Part shown: positions 12,919 to 24,569 of the stretch, piece after piece
How positions within the stretch are numbered: the first letter of the stretch is position 1
How the letters are laid out: each line of letters starts with the position of its first letter
Origin: Sesamum alatum
Taxonomy: Eukaryota; Streptophyta; Magnoliopsida; Lamiales; Pedaliaceae
DNA: 64,000 nt
NCBI GenBank assembly: GCA_034509735.1
Contig: JACGWO010000012.1
Coordinates: 27,619,188 to 27,683,187 of the forward strand
Direction: 5' to 3'
Made by a program: the position numbers and the translations under genes
The notes under the pieces: generated by a model
The model's database searches: none
Told to the model about the DNA's origin: nothing
Seen by the model: the letters and a program-made list of their open reading frames with translations, nothing else

Positions 12919-13838
12919 CATAATTTTTTTTACACATACTTACGTGACTGTGTACATGACGAGTAAAAATAAATTGAAACAAACTAAATTTTATACTTTG
13001 TTCAGATCTAGACAAACATTCGAAATGTGTTTACTAATTTTCAAATAATGTGAAGTAGAAAGCAAACCCGAAACAACTAATTCTCAAGCATTTAGCCTAT
13101 GTGCGGGAAGACTCTGTTGTAATTGGAATTTCACATTAGCCCTTTATTTTCTTGGAATTGCAAGAATGAGTTCTTTATATTTTGCAGTTTTTCAATTATT
13201 ATCAGCAAAAACATTTCAAGATCTCGTCAGCACTAAACAGACACCCTAAAATAAAAGCACTTTGAATCAGATCATTGTAACAAAATACGTTAAATATACT
13301 CATAAAGTACTGAGGAAAATTCACATAACGAGGGGGTAAATTTCACTTTTATTGTGAATAAGGGTGGCAAATGTAATATTTCATTGTTCAGGGGGTGAAT
13401 TGTTAATGGACCCATAGTTATGGGCTCAATTGTATTTTTATCCATGAACCCATCCAGGAAGAAGCCTTCGTGTAACCCAAAAAAAAAAAAAACAAAAGAA
13501 AAAAAAAGAGAAAGAGGGGAAAAAGGAAGAGACCTTCGGCTCAAGTTAGCACAGGGCGAGACTACGCATATAAATATCAATACACACTACAGAAACTCAG
13601 TTGCTGAAATCCCTTTCCGTTGTTTTCTCCCCCAAGAAGGGAACATATATCTGAAAATAGCCCTCTATAGATTTCTATAAACCCTCGGGTGATAATTAAA
13701 ACCCTAGAATTTCAATGCCCTGGGGTTTGTTGAATATATACGCACATCTCTCTCTATTTAGAGGCAATTAGGACGCCAAATCCGCTGTAATTTCAACATA
13801 TTTTTGGGGTGGATCAGTGGGAATTTGGATACTGAAAC
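12919..13838 (+). promoter_or_regulatory. CSN7 upstream region
   Basis: This interval precedes the CSN7 start codon. It holds an AT-rich segment, a poly-A-rich tract near 13480-13505, and a likely 5' leader between about 13600 and 13838 (CTCTCTCTA near 13745). No other gene is seen and no convincing TATA box was chosen. Confidence 0.4.
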
Positions 13839-16800
13839 ATGGACATTGAGCAGAAGCAAGCGGAGCACATAGACTACTTTGTGAAGCAGGCGTCAAATCT
13901 CAAGGGTTCGGCGCTCTCAACCGTCATCGTTGAGGCTACTTCCCATCCTTCGCTCTTTGCTTTCTCCGAGATTATCGCCGTTCCGAACGTCCTCGAGGTA
14001 TGCTATATGTGTTCCTGTTGTATTTGTGGTCCGTTTTGTGTGATTTTCTTTTTTGATAGTGAATAATTAACTTTGTTGTATTCGCGTGGGGGGGGGGGGG
14101 GGGGGTTGGTTTGCCGGTAATGCCTTTGGCATGCCGCGTTGAGTAGGTTGATTCGTTCTCGTCCTTTCTTTCTTTTTTTGTTTTTTTTTTTTTTTTTCAT
14201 TTAGGATTAGATTGCGGCATGTGATCTATTTCGAGCAATTTCGCGTTTTACTCTCGCTAGGTTTATTATCTGATTTAATTGGGGTATCATTACCATACAT
14301 GTGTAATTGGTATGTATATCCTATCGGAGTTGAAGTGGAACAGAATTATAACAAGAAATTGAAGTGGAAAATAATATGGAGAAAATTGCACTTGGAGTAT
14401 GCAGGTGAGGGTTTTAGAGAAGCAACTAGAAATATTATGAATTCTTTTGCCATGGGTATATGAGCTGGTTAAGTGGAATATATGTTTGATTATAAGGAGA
14501 TTTTCATTGTCAGCGACATTATCATTGCAGAGTTTGAGCAGTGGAATTTAATAGGAAGTGGTTGATGAGGTCTTCACTCTCTCTTTAAGCAGCACGCTTA
14601 CAAAAAACTATATTATGAGAATTAGCATGCGCATATTCAAGGATGTGGTTTGATAGCCATTGAATCTTATATTTCACTGTAGAGCTTGGAAAACTCAGTT
14701 ATTGTGTGCCTGAAGATTTTGGATCTTAACAAAACACTAGTAATTGGATGGTTCAATGTAATATAAATGACAATAGAATCCATGTGTAGCCTCTTACAAA
14801 TGAGAATCTGTGGTAGAAAATGTAGCCAATCCTTCTTGATATATGGAAAATGTTTGATAAATATTTTAGTACTTGTAATGTAAAGGATCTCTTATTGGCT
14901 GAGACTTTATTTTGTCAGATATTTTCATTATACAACAGAGTCACAGACAGATCAATATGACCAGTCTTCATTGGGCTGGTGTAGTTTACCTGTGCACTCT
15001 TTCAGCCTGATGCCTATGAGTCATATGCTACAATATAATTGCTGAATAAATATATTTAAAGTTTCACATCCTGATGCCTATGAGTCATATGCTACAATAT
15101 GATTGCTGAATAAATATATTCCACTTCAGTTGTCAATGCTTTTGGAACTCATAATGTGAGATCCGTGGTGACATGTTGGACTGATATCCAATAAACATAA
15201 GAAATGATCAAATTAAACTTTTTTGCTTTTTCCATGTTTTATGCTTGAAGTTATTATTATTTGTTATAGCATAATTTTTTCTACTTTTAAAAGTTTTTCT
15301 GTGTATGGATTTATGTGCAGCTTGAAGGAACTGAGAATGGTGCTTCGCTTGATTTGCTACGCATGTTTGCATATGGTACCTGGAGTGAATATAAGAGTAA
15401 GCATTTAGACTCTTCAATGATCATCTTTCTACTGATTAGCCATTTTTGCTTCAAAATTGACATAGTAACTGGAGTGGATATTTAGAGATTAAGTCGTTTC
15501 TGTGATCAGTTTCTCCTGGTTATCACCTTTTTCTTCGGAATTGCTTTAGCCTTCAGTTTTTGTTGTGTGATCTGATGAAAATTATTGGTGTTACTGTAAT
15601 TTCTCAAAAATAGCAGCTGAGGCACCTTTTCTGTCTGCAATAAATGGAACCCATTTGATAGGATAGACAAATATCCTTTTCCCGGGAGTATTCACTTTTC
15701 GTAATGCTTGTTCATGACTTCGAAAGTGCTGGAACCGGAATTTGTTTTCTATGTCTATAGCTGTAGAATAATTTTACTGTCACTCAGTCCCTCTATTGTT
15801 AACAATAGAATAATTTTGTTAAAATCTTAATGATAAGAAGGGCTGACCACCCAACGCTTATGCATGATGGTCTTTATTCCTGATGTTGCATGTTTACTTG
15901 CAACTCGTTTGGAAGATTTTCTTAGTTAAGTTGCTCTGTCTACTTTAGGGACCAGAGAGTTATGGTTTCAGTGTATTGAAAAGGACTCGTCTCTTTGACT
16001 GGGTGGTGAAAATACTGCGCAACTAAACCTGAATATCTTGGAGGCACTTATAGAAGGAGTTTTCAGATTGGTAGACCTAACTCAGTCTTCTAGGTTTGCT
16101 GGAGAGGCCTCTAATGCATTATGGGAGACTGGAGTAAATTTCATTAGCAACAGCTTGCAGTCACTAATCAAATGCACTAGTTTCACATGGTCAGGCTAAC
16201 TTTGAGTTGATTGCACAATACGAAAGCTCCAGAATGGATTTTTCATTGCTGATCAAAGCTCTATGCCTGAAGCAACATCAAATAAATTAATTAGTTCTTC
16301 TCAGTGCTTTCATGTGTTTTTCAAGTTTGTTACAATCATCTTTGTTCCTTGATTACATTAAGGAAATGTGATAAAATATTTACTACATTGCTATGCTGTT
16401 CTTAAATAAAAAAAGAATAACCAACTGGAACATTATGTCATCATGAATATAAGACTTGCGACAAGGTTATCCCGGTCGTCAGAAGTTTTTAGTTGTGTGG
16501 TGCATATAAGATATAACATTGACTGCCCCTTCTGTAAGATATTTTGCTCTTCCATGGAGTTAGATTTTCCTCGGACGAATTTTACTGTTCTGTGTTGTGA
16601 TACAGGTGCTGCCAGCCGTCTTTCACAATTGGTTCCTGATCAAGTCCTGAAATTGAAGCAGCTGACTGTGCTTACTCTGGCAGAGACAAACAAGGTAGCT
16701 TTCCATGTATACTTTCTGTGTGTTTTTTGGTGTGTATTTAAACAAATTGTGGAGCTCTCATCTTCACCCATTTTTATCCATCTGTTGTTTGTACTAGGTT

Positions 16801-19734
16801 AAATGTTGCCCTTAAATTTGGAATGTATTTATATGATTAAAAATGGAACGAGCAAGATGGTGAATATCTCTGTAAAAGAGTTCATGTGTGAATTTAAATT
16901 TGCAAAATGGTCTACAATTGTTAAACTGCCGCATGATTTCAAAGAACATTTTGGAATATTTTGTGCCAAGCTTTACATACTAAAACAACTACTGGGTATT
17001 TCCTGGTCTTATTCTTTTGCTCCTTTTCTTGGTTGTTAGTATCAATGCTTGCAATTCTAGTTCATGCTAGAAATTCTTGGCTATGTGAATTACTTTCCTT
17101 CTAACTCACCTATTCTACCGTTCTTTAGTTGTAAATATTTAGGACAAGAGTGATATTGTTCCATGGCATCTACCTATATCCCGGTTGTATAACTAAGTTT
17201 TGTTTGATTTGACTGATCCTTTTATTTTTCTGTCCATCTTTTTTAGTTTTATTTCACACACATTCTTGTATGCGTTTATTGGTGGTGGATCTTGAAGTTT
17301 CTCCTTTCTCAGAATGCTTAACCTCTTAAGGATTTTCTGGCCTTTGCATAGGTATTGCCCTATGATCTATTGATGCAGGAATTGGATGTTACAAATGTTC
17401 GGGAGTTGGAAGATTTTCTCATCAATGACTGTATGTATGTGGTAAGTCTCTGCTTTTCACTTCTGCACTACTTTTGACATTAGTGCCACTTAATTCATAG
17501 GAGGAATTTGCAGTAGACATTGCATGGGTTGGCCACAGTGGTCTTGTTACCTTTTCACAAATTCTCCTTCTCTTCCTCTCCTTTTATTTTTTTGTTTTGC
17601 TTTTTCTGATTTCTTTATGCTTATTAATTAAGTGTCCTACAATTTTGAGTGTAAAGTTGATGGAGACACTTCATTGAAGAATTCTGATGATAAATCGTCT
17701 AACTTGTTGCTGCTGTTGTGGACAGGGGATAGTCAGAGGAAAGCTGGATCAGTTGCGGAGATGCTTTGAGGTCTTGCTTCAATATTTTTTGACTGGTTTA
17801 ATCTTCTTGTTGTTTAGCTGTTATGCGACTCGTAACTGGCAGCTAATCTGACTTTCAGTGAACTTGTAGGTTCAATTTGCAGCAGGGAGGGATCTTAGAC
17901 CTGGACAGTTGGGTAGTATGATTCAGACACTAGCGAATTGGTAATATCTCATGCCTAATTTTCCTGATATTTAATTATAATGGTTCATAAATTTTTGCAT
18001 TGCTTTTCTGAGTTCCCTAATATCCATGGCTCAATAGGTTGAGCTCTCTCCAGCATATTTTCTTTCTGCGGAGGTTCTTCCTATATGTGCCATGGAACAC
18101 TGAAAAAACTCAACCAGAGAAAGAGTAGTGACCAAAACTGGCACAAACTCTTGTAATTCAGATTCAATATCTTCTTTGAAGAATGTAGGATGATTCTATT
18201 AAATGTACCTGGCATTGCTTTTCAGTCAAGCATACTCACTACCATCACATGCATGCACACAGTTTCTCTTTGCCCCATATCTGCAATTTTGCTCTGCATT
18301 GAGTTCAACCACCTTTTGGTATGGAATTTTGTCCCGAAATTGGTCCTAAATTTCATCTGCGATGAAGTCATATTATATCCGATGCGTTGGAATTTTTGTG
18401 CAGACTCTACCCTAGCAAAGCCTGTTAGAAATTTGATGCGCGTCATTGTGTCCAATATGTTTCTGTTGCTTATTGATTATCAGTTTCCCTTCTAATTTTT
18501 TCTTGTCTATTTGGTACAATTTCACAGGCTATCTACATCAGAAAATCTTCTCGTCTCAATTCAAGAGAAGATCAAATGGGCAGATACTATGAGTGAGGTA
18601 GACAAGAAGCACAAAAAGGAGGTAGATGAGAGGGTGGAAGAAGTAAAGAAGACGCTGTCTTTGAAGGTCAGTTAAAGTGGACTTTCTTTTGGTACTCTCT
18701 ATTTCAATGTGTTGCTTATGTTCACAATGCTCGTCTTTCTAAAGCAATTAACTTGATACCAAAAGCAATCAACTTGAATGCCAATGGAACTAACTTAAAT
18801 CCTAACTTTCCAGTAAAACTTGTAGAAATTTAGTGAGCTTGAATCAATGAATCTTTCCCATTTAAAGTTCTTCAGTCTAGTCCGCTAGCTTCTGGCTCTT
18901 ATCAGTTCACTAAAGACGTAAACAAATAATTGTTTGCTTGCCTGTAAGACTTCAAATGTAAATGGGTGAGCTCATTAAGTTGTATATGCGCGGTTTGGCC
19001 ATATAGCGTCTCCTTCTGCTTCTTATCAGTTCTCTGAAGTTTGTAGATGGACCAAATAATTGCTTGTTTACTTTGTAAGACTTCAAAGGTGAATGGTTTA
19101 GACGTTTAGTATATTAAGCAGACCTATATTACCTTTTGAATGCATATATGTGCCTGGTTCAGCTGGTATGTGGCGACCTCTTTGTTTGAATTTAGTTTTT
19201 GGAATCTTCTGTTTCCTGTTACAAGACAAGTATGCATTTAATCTCTGGATACGTTGGTCGATGTGTCTTACTTACGTTGTGGCAGAAGTTACAAACTGTG
19301 AGCAGGCAGACATTGAGTTCCGAGGGCATGAGGAGATCTTTTCTGAACATGGTGGAGTAATGGACTTTGAGGAAGATCGTAGTAGCCGCCCGAAGAGGTA
19401 GCATTTGAAATCCATACTTTCTGTTTAGGATTCTGGTATGAATTTCATGGACCTGTGTAATATGGTACTGGCATGGTCTGCTAGTCCTTTCAGCCTTCTG
19501 TCACCCCTTTTGAACACGAGTTGCACATATGTTTCTCAAGTGGCATATTGTTAATTCAGTGAGAAAGTAGAAGAGTGGGATCAGGGCACAGGGTCAGTAA
19601 TTAGACAGCTATAATCTTTAAGAGGAGAATCTCTTGCAGTATTTAGGAATTTATCACTACTGTCAAGATCCATTAGACTTCTGATGTCTTGTTTGACTTG
19701 AACAATGTGCAGGAGACGACATCCCATAGGTTGA
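13839..19734 (+). CDS. CSN7: COP9 signalosome complex subunit 7
   Basis: Subunit of the COP9 signalosome, the nuclear/cytosolic complex that removes NEDD8/RUB from cullin-RING ligases. Nine exons: 13839-13997, 15321-15396, 16606-16694, 17352-17441, 17726-17770, 17870-17940, 18528-18666, 19306-19397, 19713-19734; all introns are GT-AG. Joined, they give exactly 260 codons plus TGA, the usual CSN7 length. It starts MDIEQKQAEHIDYFVKQASN; the PCI/winged-helix part includes LVPDQVLKLKQLTVLTLAE and 'PYDLLMQELDVTNVRELEDF'. A charged C-terminal helix (KKHKKEVDERVEEVKK) precedes the basic tail PKRRRHPIG, typical of plant CSN7. One donor is the less usual GTCTTG at 17771. Intron 1 holds an 18-G run and a 64-bp tandem duplication. 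Identification is firm. Confidence 0.96.
14088..14105 (+). repeat. Poly-G tract in CSN7 intron 1
   Basis: Eighteen consecutive G lie about 90 nt after the exon 1 donor, on the transcribed sense strand, followed by a T-rich tract near 14165-14200. Such a run could form a G-quadruplex in DNA or pre-mRNA and is also prone to sequencing length error. Confidence 0.85.
15006..15120 (+). repeat. 64-bp tandem duplication in CSN7 intron 1
   Basis: 'CCTGATGCCTATGAGTCATA' starts at 15006 and again at 15070. The copies then share TGCTACAATAT and TTGCTGAATAAATATATT with a single visible substitution, so the duplication is recent. It lies well inside the intron, 200 bp from exon 2. Confidence 0.85.
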
Positions 19735-20541
19735 GAAGATATGATTAAGAGGGGAGCATATTGGATTCATGGCATCCCAACAAACAAGATTGCTCCTTTT
19801 GAAGATGGGCAATCCAACTGCATCGAAATTGTCAACAAAATTTGGACCTGAAATTGACAACATTAGCTCTTATAAACCTCAGTAAATTCTCTTTTTGATT
19901 TTGATGAGGAACATATCTGGTTTTATGATGCGGCTAGTTACATTTAATGGACTTATGGAAGTTGTTTAAATGCAACCTATTGTCATTGTGTGGAAACAGA
20001 TACTATGATGTATTAGTGTAGAATGTCTTTATATTATTTGTTTATTGGTTATTCCATCTCTGTTTTCCTCCGCTCTTTATCCTCTGGTCCTCTCAACTCA
20101 CACAGCACAGAGAGTTCTGTTCTATTGGATTTGATTCTGATTCATCATCTTTAGAAGCCAAGGAAAAGTTGCGTGTCCTTTTGGCAGTTAATGACATTTT
20201 TGTGTAGTTTTATGCGTTCAAGGGGAAGCGTGAATACTCTTACTATTTGTTTTGGCTGGTGATTGTAAACAGAAAGTTACGAGCCCATGTTTTTACGGTG
20301 GTCGTTCAAAACGCATTGGGGGCGTGTGGGGGTGAATAGATGTAGTATGAGCAAGTTTTTTGATACCCAGGTAAATAGCAGCCATGAAATCGTATTCGGA
20401 AGCAGAAATTTCATTTCACTTGAAAACTAAGCAAATCTCAAACGACAGATCTTCACTAATTCACATCAGGTTCTTGAACCCTTTATTCTTTCTCCCCCAC
20501 TCTTTCTAATCCACTTCTGCTGCTTCTTGTCTCTTCCTCTC

Positions 20542-21018
20542 TTAATTGATCCTGCAACCAAAACCCAAAAAAAAAAAAAGAACAAATTGAGTCTCAGATC
20601 ACCACCAGAAACCACAATCCCACCAGAGCTTTTATTCTAAGAAACTCTATGCATAAACACAATTGAATTCCTCTTACTTATCACAGTCGACAGTGCGGGA
20701 AACAGGGATGTCCATCTGAACGCCACATTTGGTAGGCAGGCTCTGTGCCGCCGAGTCCTTCAAGTCAGCATAGCGGTTGGCGGCAGCCTTGACGCAGGCG
20801 CAGGAAGCCCTCTTGTCAGCCGTTGTTTGAGCCATCCCTTTCACCGCCTTCACCCCAGCACAGCATGCTGGAGATGGGCTATCTCCATGTCCAGTGAGGT
20901 AACTGACACACGGGACCAAAGCAGCGTCCACCTGACCGCAGGTTACGGCCTGTCCCGGCTGCACAGTCAACAAGACAATGGCAAAAACTGCCAAGACTGC
21001 GACAATGCCACCCTTCAT
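20542..21018 (-). CDS. Type-1 non-specific lipid-transfer protein (LTP-A)
   Basis: Secreted small lipid-binding protein. Exon 1 is 21018-20678, intron 20677-20552 (GTAAGA...TTGCAG), exon 2 20551-20542; the joined product is 116 aa ending Cys-Asp-Lys-Ile-Asn. A signal peptide of about 24 residues (MKGGIVAVLAV...) ends at GQA before VTCGQ. The mature part has the type-1 eight-cysteine scaffold: C27, C37 (X9), C52-C53, C73-A-C75, C98 and C112. The usual TTADKR pentapeptide is present. Unlike LTP-D/E/F it has Ser, not Cys, just before the CXC motif, so exactly eight cysteines. A TATA box (TATAAATA on the minus strand) is at 21106-21099 and a conserved upstream block at 21134-21157. First member of the minus-strand LTP/ERF array. 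Confidence 0.95.
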
Positions 21019-21098
21019 TCTTGTTTCTTTGCAATGTGGAATTATTGCTCGAGATTATGTGTGTTTTGGTTGCTTGGATTTGGTGTTCCAAGAGGGAG

Positions 21099-21157
21099 TA
21101 TTTATAACCTTTCAGAACAAGGATTCTGAGCAGCAGCTGTTATGCTATTTTGGCTGG
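21099..21157 (-). promoter_or_regulatory. LTP-A core promoter and conserved upstream block
   Basis: A TATA box lies 81 bp upstream of the start codon. Beyond it, plus-strand CAGCTGTTATGCTATTTTGG at 21134 matches blocks at similar distance upstream of LTP-D (47384), LTP-E (52030) and LTP-F (55223), where the fuller form is CAGCTGTTTTGCTGTTTTGG. Confidence 0.6.
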
Positions 21158-21454
21158 TTTGTTGGACTGAGATGTCATGTTGGTGGCTTGAAATAGGTGT
21201 GATGATGAAGGTCTGAAACCGTTCTTATCTCCTTCACAGTTACTCCACTTTTCTGCTCCTTGTTTGATTTGCAATTGCATGGGTTTGTCTGATGCTTCAT
21301 CATCACTATTCAGTATATAAATGGATCTCGGGATTTGGGAGATTAACGGCTGTATTTGTGGTTTCCGGAGAATTAATCAAATATTCAGTAAGACAGATTA
21401 TTTTTTAAAAGAATATAATTCATTAAATGAATAAAGATATTCCTAATAACTGAT

Positions 21455-21713
21455 GGGTAAGTTACATTAACACCTCTTGAGGTTAGGACAAACTACACAA
21501 ATACCTCCCACTTTTATAAAATTACGCCATACATCTTGAGGAGTGCTGGTGTAATATTTTTCAACAAGTATTTGTGTAAGTTTTGACTTTGAACAAAGGG
21601 TATAGTTGTAATTATAACTTTAATTTTCAGGGGGTGTAGCTATAATTTTATAAAAAATATAGAATATTTATGTCATTTGATCTAATTTTATGGGATGTCA
21701 ATATAAATTACCC
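21455..21713. mobile_element. MITE, GGGTAAGTTAC TIR
   Basis: About 259 bp, starting GGGTAAGTTACATTAACACC and ending ATAAATTACCC. The interior ('ACACAAATACCTCC', 'GGTGTAATATTTTT') matches the copies at 4573-4831 and 36446-36705. Flanks TAACTGAT and TAAATTGAT are an imperfect target duplication. Confidence 0.65.
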
Positions 21714-23131
21714 TAAATTGATGGATAAAGATGACTATGAATTTGTAGAACAAATTGACTAACAATAATAATCCATCGGGCTTAATTAGTTTAGTAATTC
21801 TAAATTTATACTCAACTACGACCTCTTCAATCAAATCTATAGATATTAATTTCACCCAAATTAAATTAGAATTATTATTTTCTTGCACCCAAATTCGATC
21901 TTTAGTCTAAAAACAATCTAAAATTATACTAATATAAATAGTCATTTTGAGGTGATTGTGCAAAATGAGTTAAATCAACCCTGTATCACAATGAAAACAT
22001 AAAGTTAGTACCCCGTCAAATTTGAGAGATTTTTTTCGTTCTGATGATAGTCGAGGTTATTGGTCTAATCTTCCTCCTATATTTTTGGGATTCGAACACA
22101 AGGTTGGTGGTAGGTGTTTTCTTGACAGGAACACTTCGACGTCCAAATCAACTAATATGTCTAATAAAAAGGCCAAAGAAATAATAAGAGGTCAAAAGTT
22201 TTTAAAATTCTATAATTGTAGCTGAAACATTTATACTCATGATCCAACCGTACAATTCGAACGCACGTCGGTCATCCAAGTTCATTTCAGGACGATCCTA
22301 GGGCCCTGCTAATGGGCAAGGTTCGGCCCACCAGTCATTGTGTGCGCCTTTTGGCCAAACTCTAGTACTGGGCCATTATATAAAGGCCCATATCACGTAC
22401 GAAGAGGTTTTCACTCTGACATTGTCTAGAACACGGAAAATTTGATATCGTTCATGTGAATTTATACCCATATAAATTATGTATCTTTGGATTAATACAC
22501 GATGGTGATAACATTTTTTATCTGACGACTTGTAATTGATGTGTGTACGTTACGGGCAACATCATCAGGCCCATTCTATACATAAAGTATAATTTTCTAG
22601 TACATGATACAACATTATTTGAGTATATCTCACAATTAAGCATCATTCGGAATTTGTTAATACGTGTTGAGTATTAATATTATAATATAATATTGTGATG
22701 TACATAGTATGGTATTTTATTGAAATTACAGGTGAAATGCTCTTTATGACATATAGAGAACCTCGTACGCAATGAGACTTAAGGTTGTTTGTTTTCATTT
22801 CCTTTTATGTTGTTGTTGTTGCACCGTTTAGAACATGAGTTCGTTTTGCATTAGTTTTTACATGAACATGAAAATAACCGAGTTCGATTAGGATATAATG
22901 TAAAAATATGCGACTTTAATTATTCGAGAAGGTAGTGAAAGAAGAGACTGCTTTTCATTATATCAAGAATTTTTTTGCCAAAAAAACTCTATCTATGAAG
23001 CTTCATATTACAAACAAGAACCTTACAACTAGGTTCGGATAACATAATCGGACTACATAATAATAATTTTTATTGGAACGTTGTAATATAAATTTATTCA
23101 GCTCTCTCCATCGTATTGGTGCATCCATGTC
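21714..23131. other. Intergenic DNA between LTP-A and the LTP-B chimera
   Basis: No gene seen. The interval is AT-rich apart from a GGCCCA-rich, promoter-like patch at about 22285-22400 with a TATATAAA box. A 67-codon open frame at 22022-22225 has no recognisable content. Confidence 0.55.
22285..22400. promoter_or_regulatory. Orphan promoter-like patch with GGCCCA (site II) motifs
   Basis: TGGGCCATTATATAAAGGCC near 22370 puts a TATA box between inverted GGCCCA/TGGGCC motifs; more GGCCCA and CACGTAC follow or precede. Site II (TGGGCY) elements are typical of plant housekeeping promoters bound by TCP factors. No gene begins nearby on either strand, so this may be a promoter relic. Confidence 0.35.
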
Positions 23132-24022
23132 TTAGTTGATCCTGCAAAAAATAGAAAAAAATAAATAAATAAATAGAAACAGCAACCACTAATTAGTCAG
23201 TTCAAATTTTATTGCAGGGTTAATTGTAATTTTCGTCCTGTAATTATAGGCATTTGGCGTTTTGGTCCTTTAAGTTTTTAGGGTAGCAAAATAGTTCTTT
23301 AACTTTTTAATTTTCGCGATTTTCGTCCTCTGGTCGTTGGATTTTTTAAAACTCGTCGGAATAATGGCACGCAATTCACACGTGAGACTTTTAAACTCGC
23401 CGGAAGAAGGGGCAATGCCTGAATGTGGTATCACTCAAGAAGGCAATCAACCTCATCGCGTGCCATTATTCCGGCAAGTTATAAAAAATCTAGCGATCAG
23501 AGGACGAAAATCGTGAAAATTGAAAAGTTAAAGGATTATTTTGCTACCTTATAAACTTAAAGGACCAAAACTCCAAATACCTATAATTACAGGAAGAAAA
23601 TTGTAATTAATTGGACTATTTTGTTACACTATAAACTTAAAGGATCAAAATGCCCAATACCTATAATTACATGACGAAATTTACAATTAACCCTTTCATT
23701 GCATGAAACTTGTACATATTTCTTGTTCAAATCTAGTTTGATCAGTTTATGTAATTGCTGATTTTTTATAAATTGTATATATTAATTAGGTGACTAGTGT
23801 AATACTCTTGTTATATAATTAATTAAATTTGATTAATTTCTGAATAATATGTTGAGAAATACTCACTTGTCACAGTCGACAGTGCGGGAAACAGGGATGT
23901 CCATCTGAACGCCACACTTGGTGGGAAGGCTCTGCGCCGCCGCGTCCTTCACTGAGAAGATAGTTTTGTATGGATTGGAGTAAGCAGGCGACATCAAATT
24001 CTGATGTATTCTGCGCCGCCAT
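23132..24022 (-). pseudogene. Chimeric ERF N-terminus / nsLTP C-terminus (LTP-B)
   Basis: Exon 1 (24022-23867) begins with an ERF-like start: translation from 24022 gives MAAQNTSEFDVACLLQSIQN then YLLSE, nearly the N-terminus of ERF3. At 23949-23951 the sequence switches to an nsLTP 3' half identical in layout to LTP-A/C/D, down to its splice donor AA|GTGAGT, with the micro-exon at 23141-23132 (GATCAACTAA). The join shares the 3 nt TCA. The ERF frame enters the LTP sequence out of phase and stops after 48 codons, so no LTP is made. The LTP frame itself stays open from the join to KIN-stop but lacks its own start, signal peptide and first six cysteines. The ERF-type promoter, including TCACGTTGA at 24256, is retained. 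Confidence 0.85.
23217..23693. mobile_element. Foldback MITE in the LTP-B intron
   Basis: A 477-bp element with long inverted arms: left GGGTTAATTGTAATTTTCGT, right ending ACAATTAACCC. It is flanked by TTTTATTGCA and TTTCATTGCA (9 of 10 match), a Mutator-like target duplication. The right arm carries an additional partial tandem copy ('ACCTATAATTACA' occurs twice). The centre includes CGCGTGCCATTATTCCGG, complementary to the left arm. It sits wholly inside the intron between chimera exon 1 and the LTP micro-exon. Confidence 0.8.
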
Positions 24023-24255
24023 TAATTGTTTCGTAACGTACCAGGATTGATATATGAAGGAACAAAAACAACAAGGAATTATAATTATGAGAGAATGAGG
24101 TTAATTATAATAAGGCTTTGAATGTTTTTGCAATTATTATAGAGAGTGCATGGGAGAGAAAATTATCTAATTAACGATATGCAATAATTTGGAGTAATTT
24201 CTTTGAAGGCTCATCAATATAATTCTTTTAATATAAATTAATCAATATTATATAA

Positions 24256-24264
24256 TCACGTTGA
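24256..24264 (-). promoter_or_regulatory. TCACGTTGA element upstream of the chimera
   Basis: Plus-strand TCACGTTGA, 234 bp upstream of the chimera start. It matches elements at 28463 (ERF1, 219 bp), 33729 (ERF2, 241 bp) and 42240 (ERF3, 238 bp). The core CACGTT resembles a G-box/T-box half. Confidence 0.55.
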
Positions 24265-24569
24265 AATCACAATATATATTGGCTTCTTTATATCAATAGA
24301 TAGCTAGTACTCTTATAACGTACGTACTAGTCCCTTAATTGGTCCACATATATATTAGTAATAGTAATAATGATGTCTGAAAAGATGAATTGTTTATGCG
24401 TTGTGGGACATCCCATGATGTTGGAATTGGAATTAATTACTACTATAACTTAGACCAATCAGTGTTTCAAGTGGCACACATTCGATATATGTAAGAAATA
24501 AATTTTTATTATACTTTTTTAATTATATAAAAGAATTAAAAGTAAAATAAACAGTTTTTTTTTTAGAGA

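Noticed and set aside
20827..21129. Plus-strand open frames over LTP-A and LTP-E/F
   Set aside because: Complement of conserved LTP coding sequence; no start context or domain.
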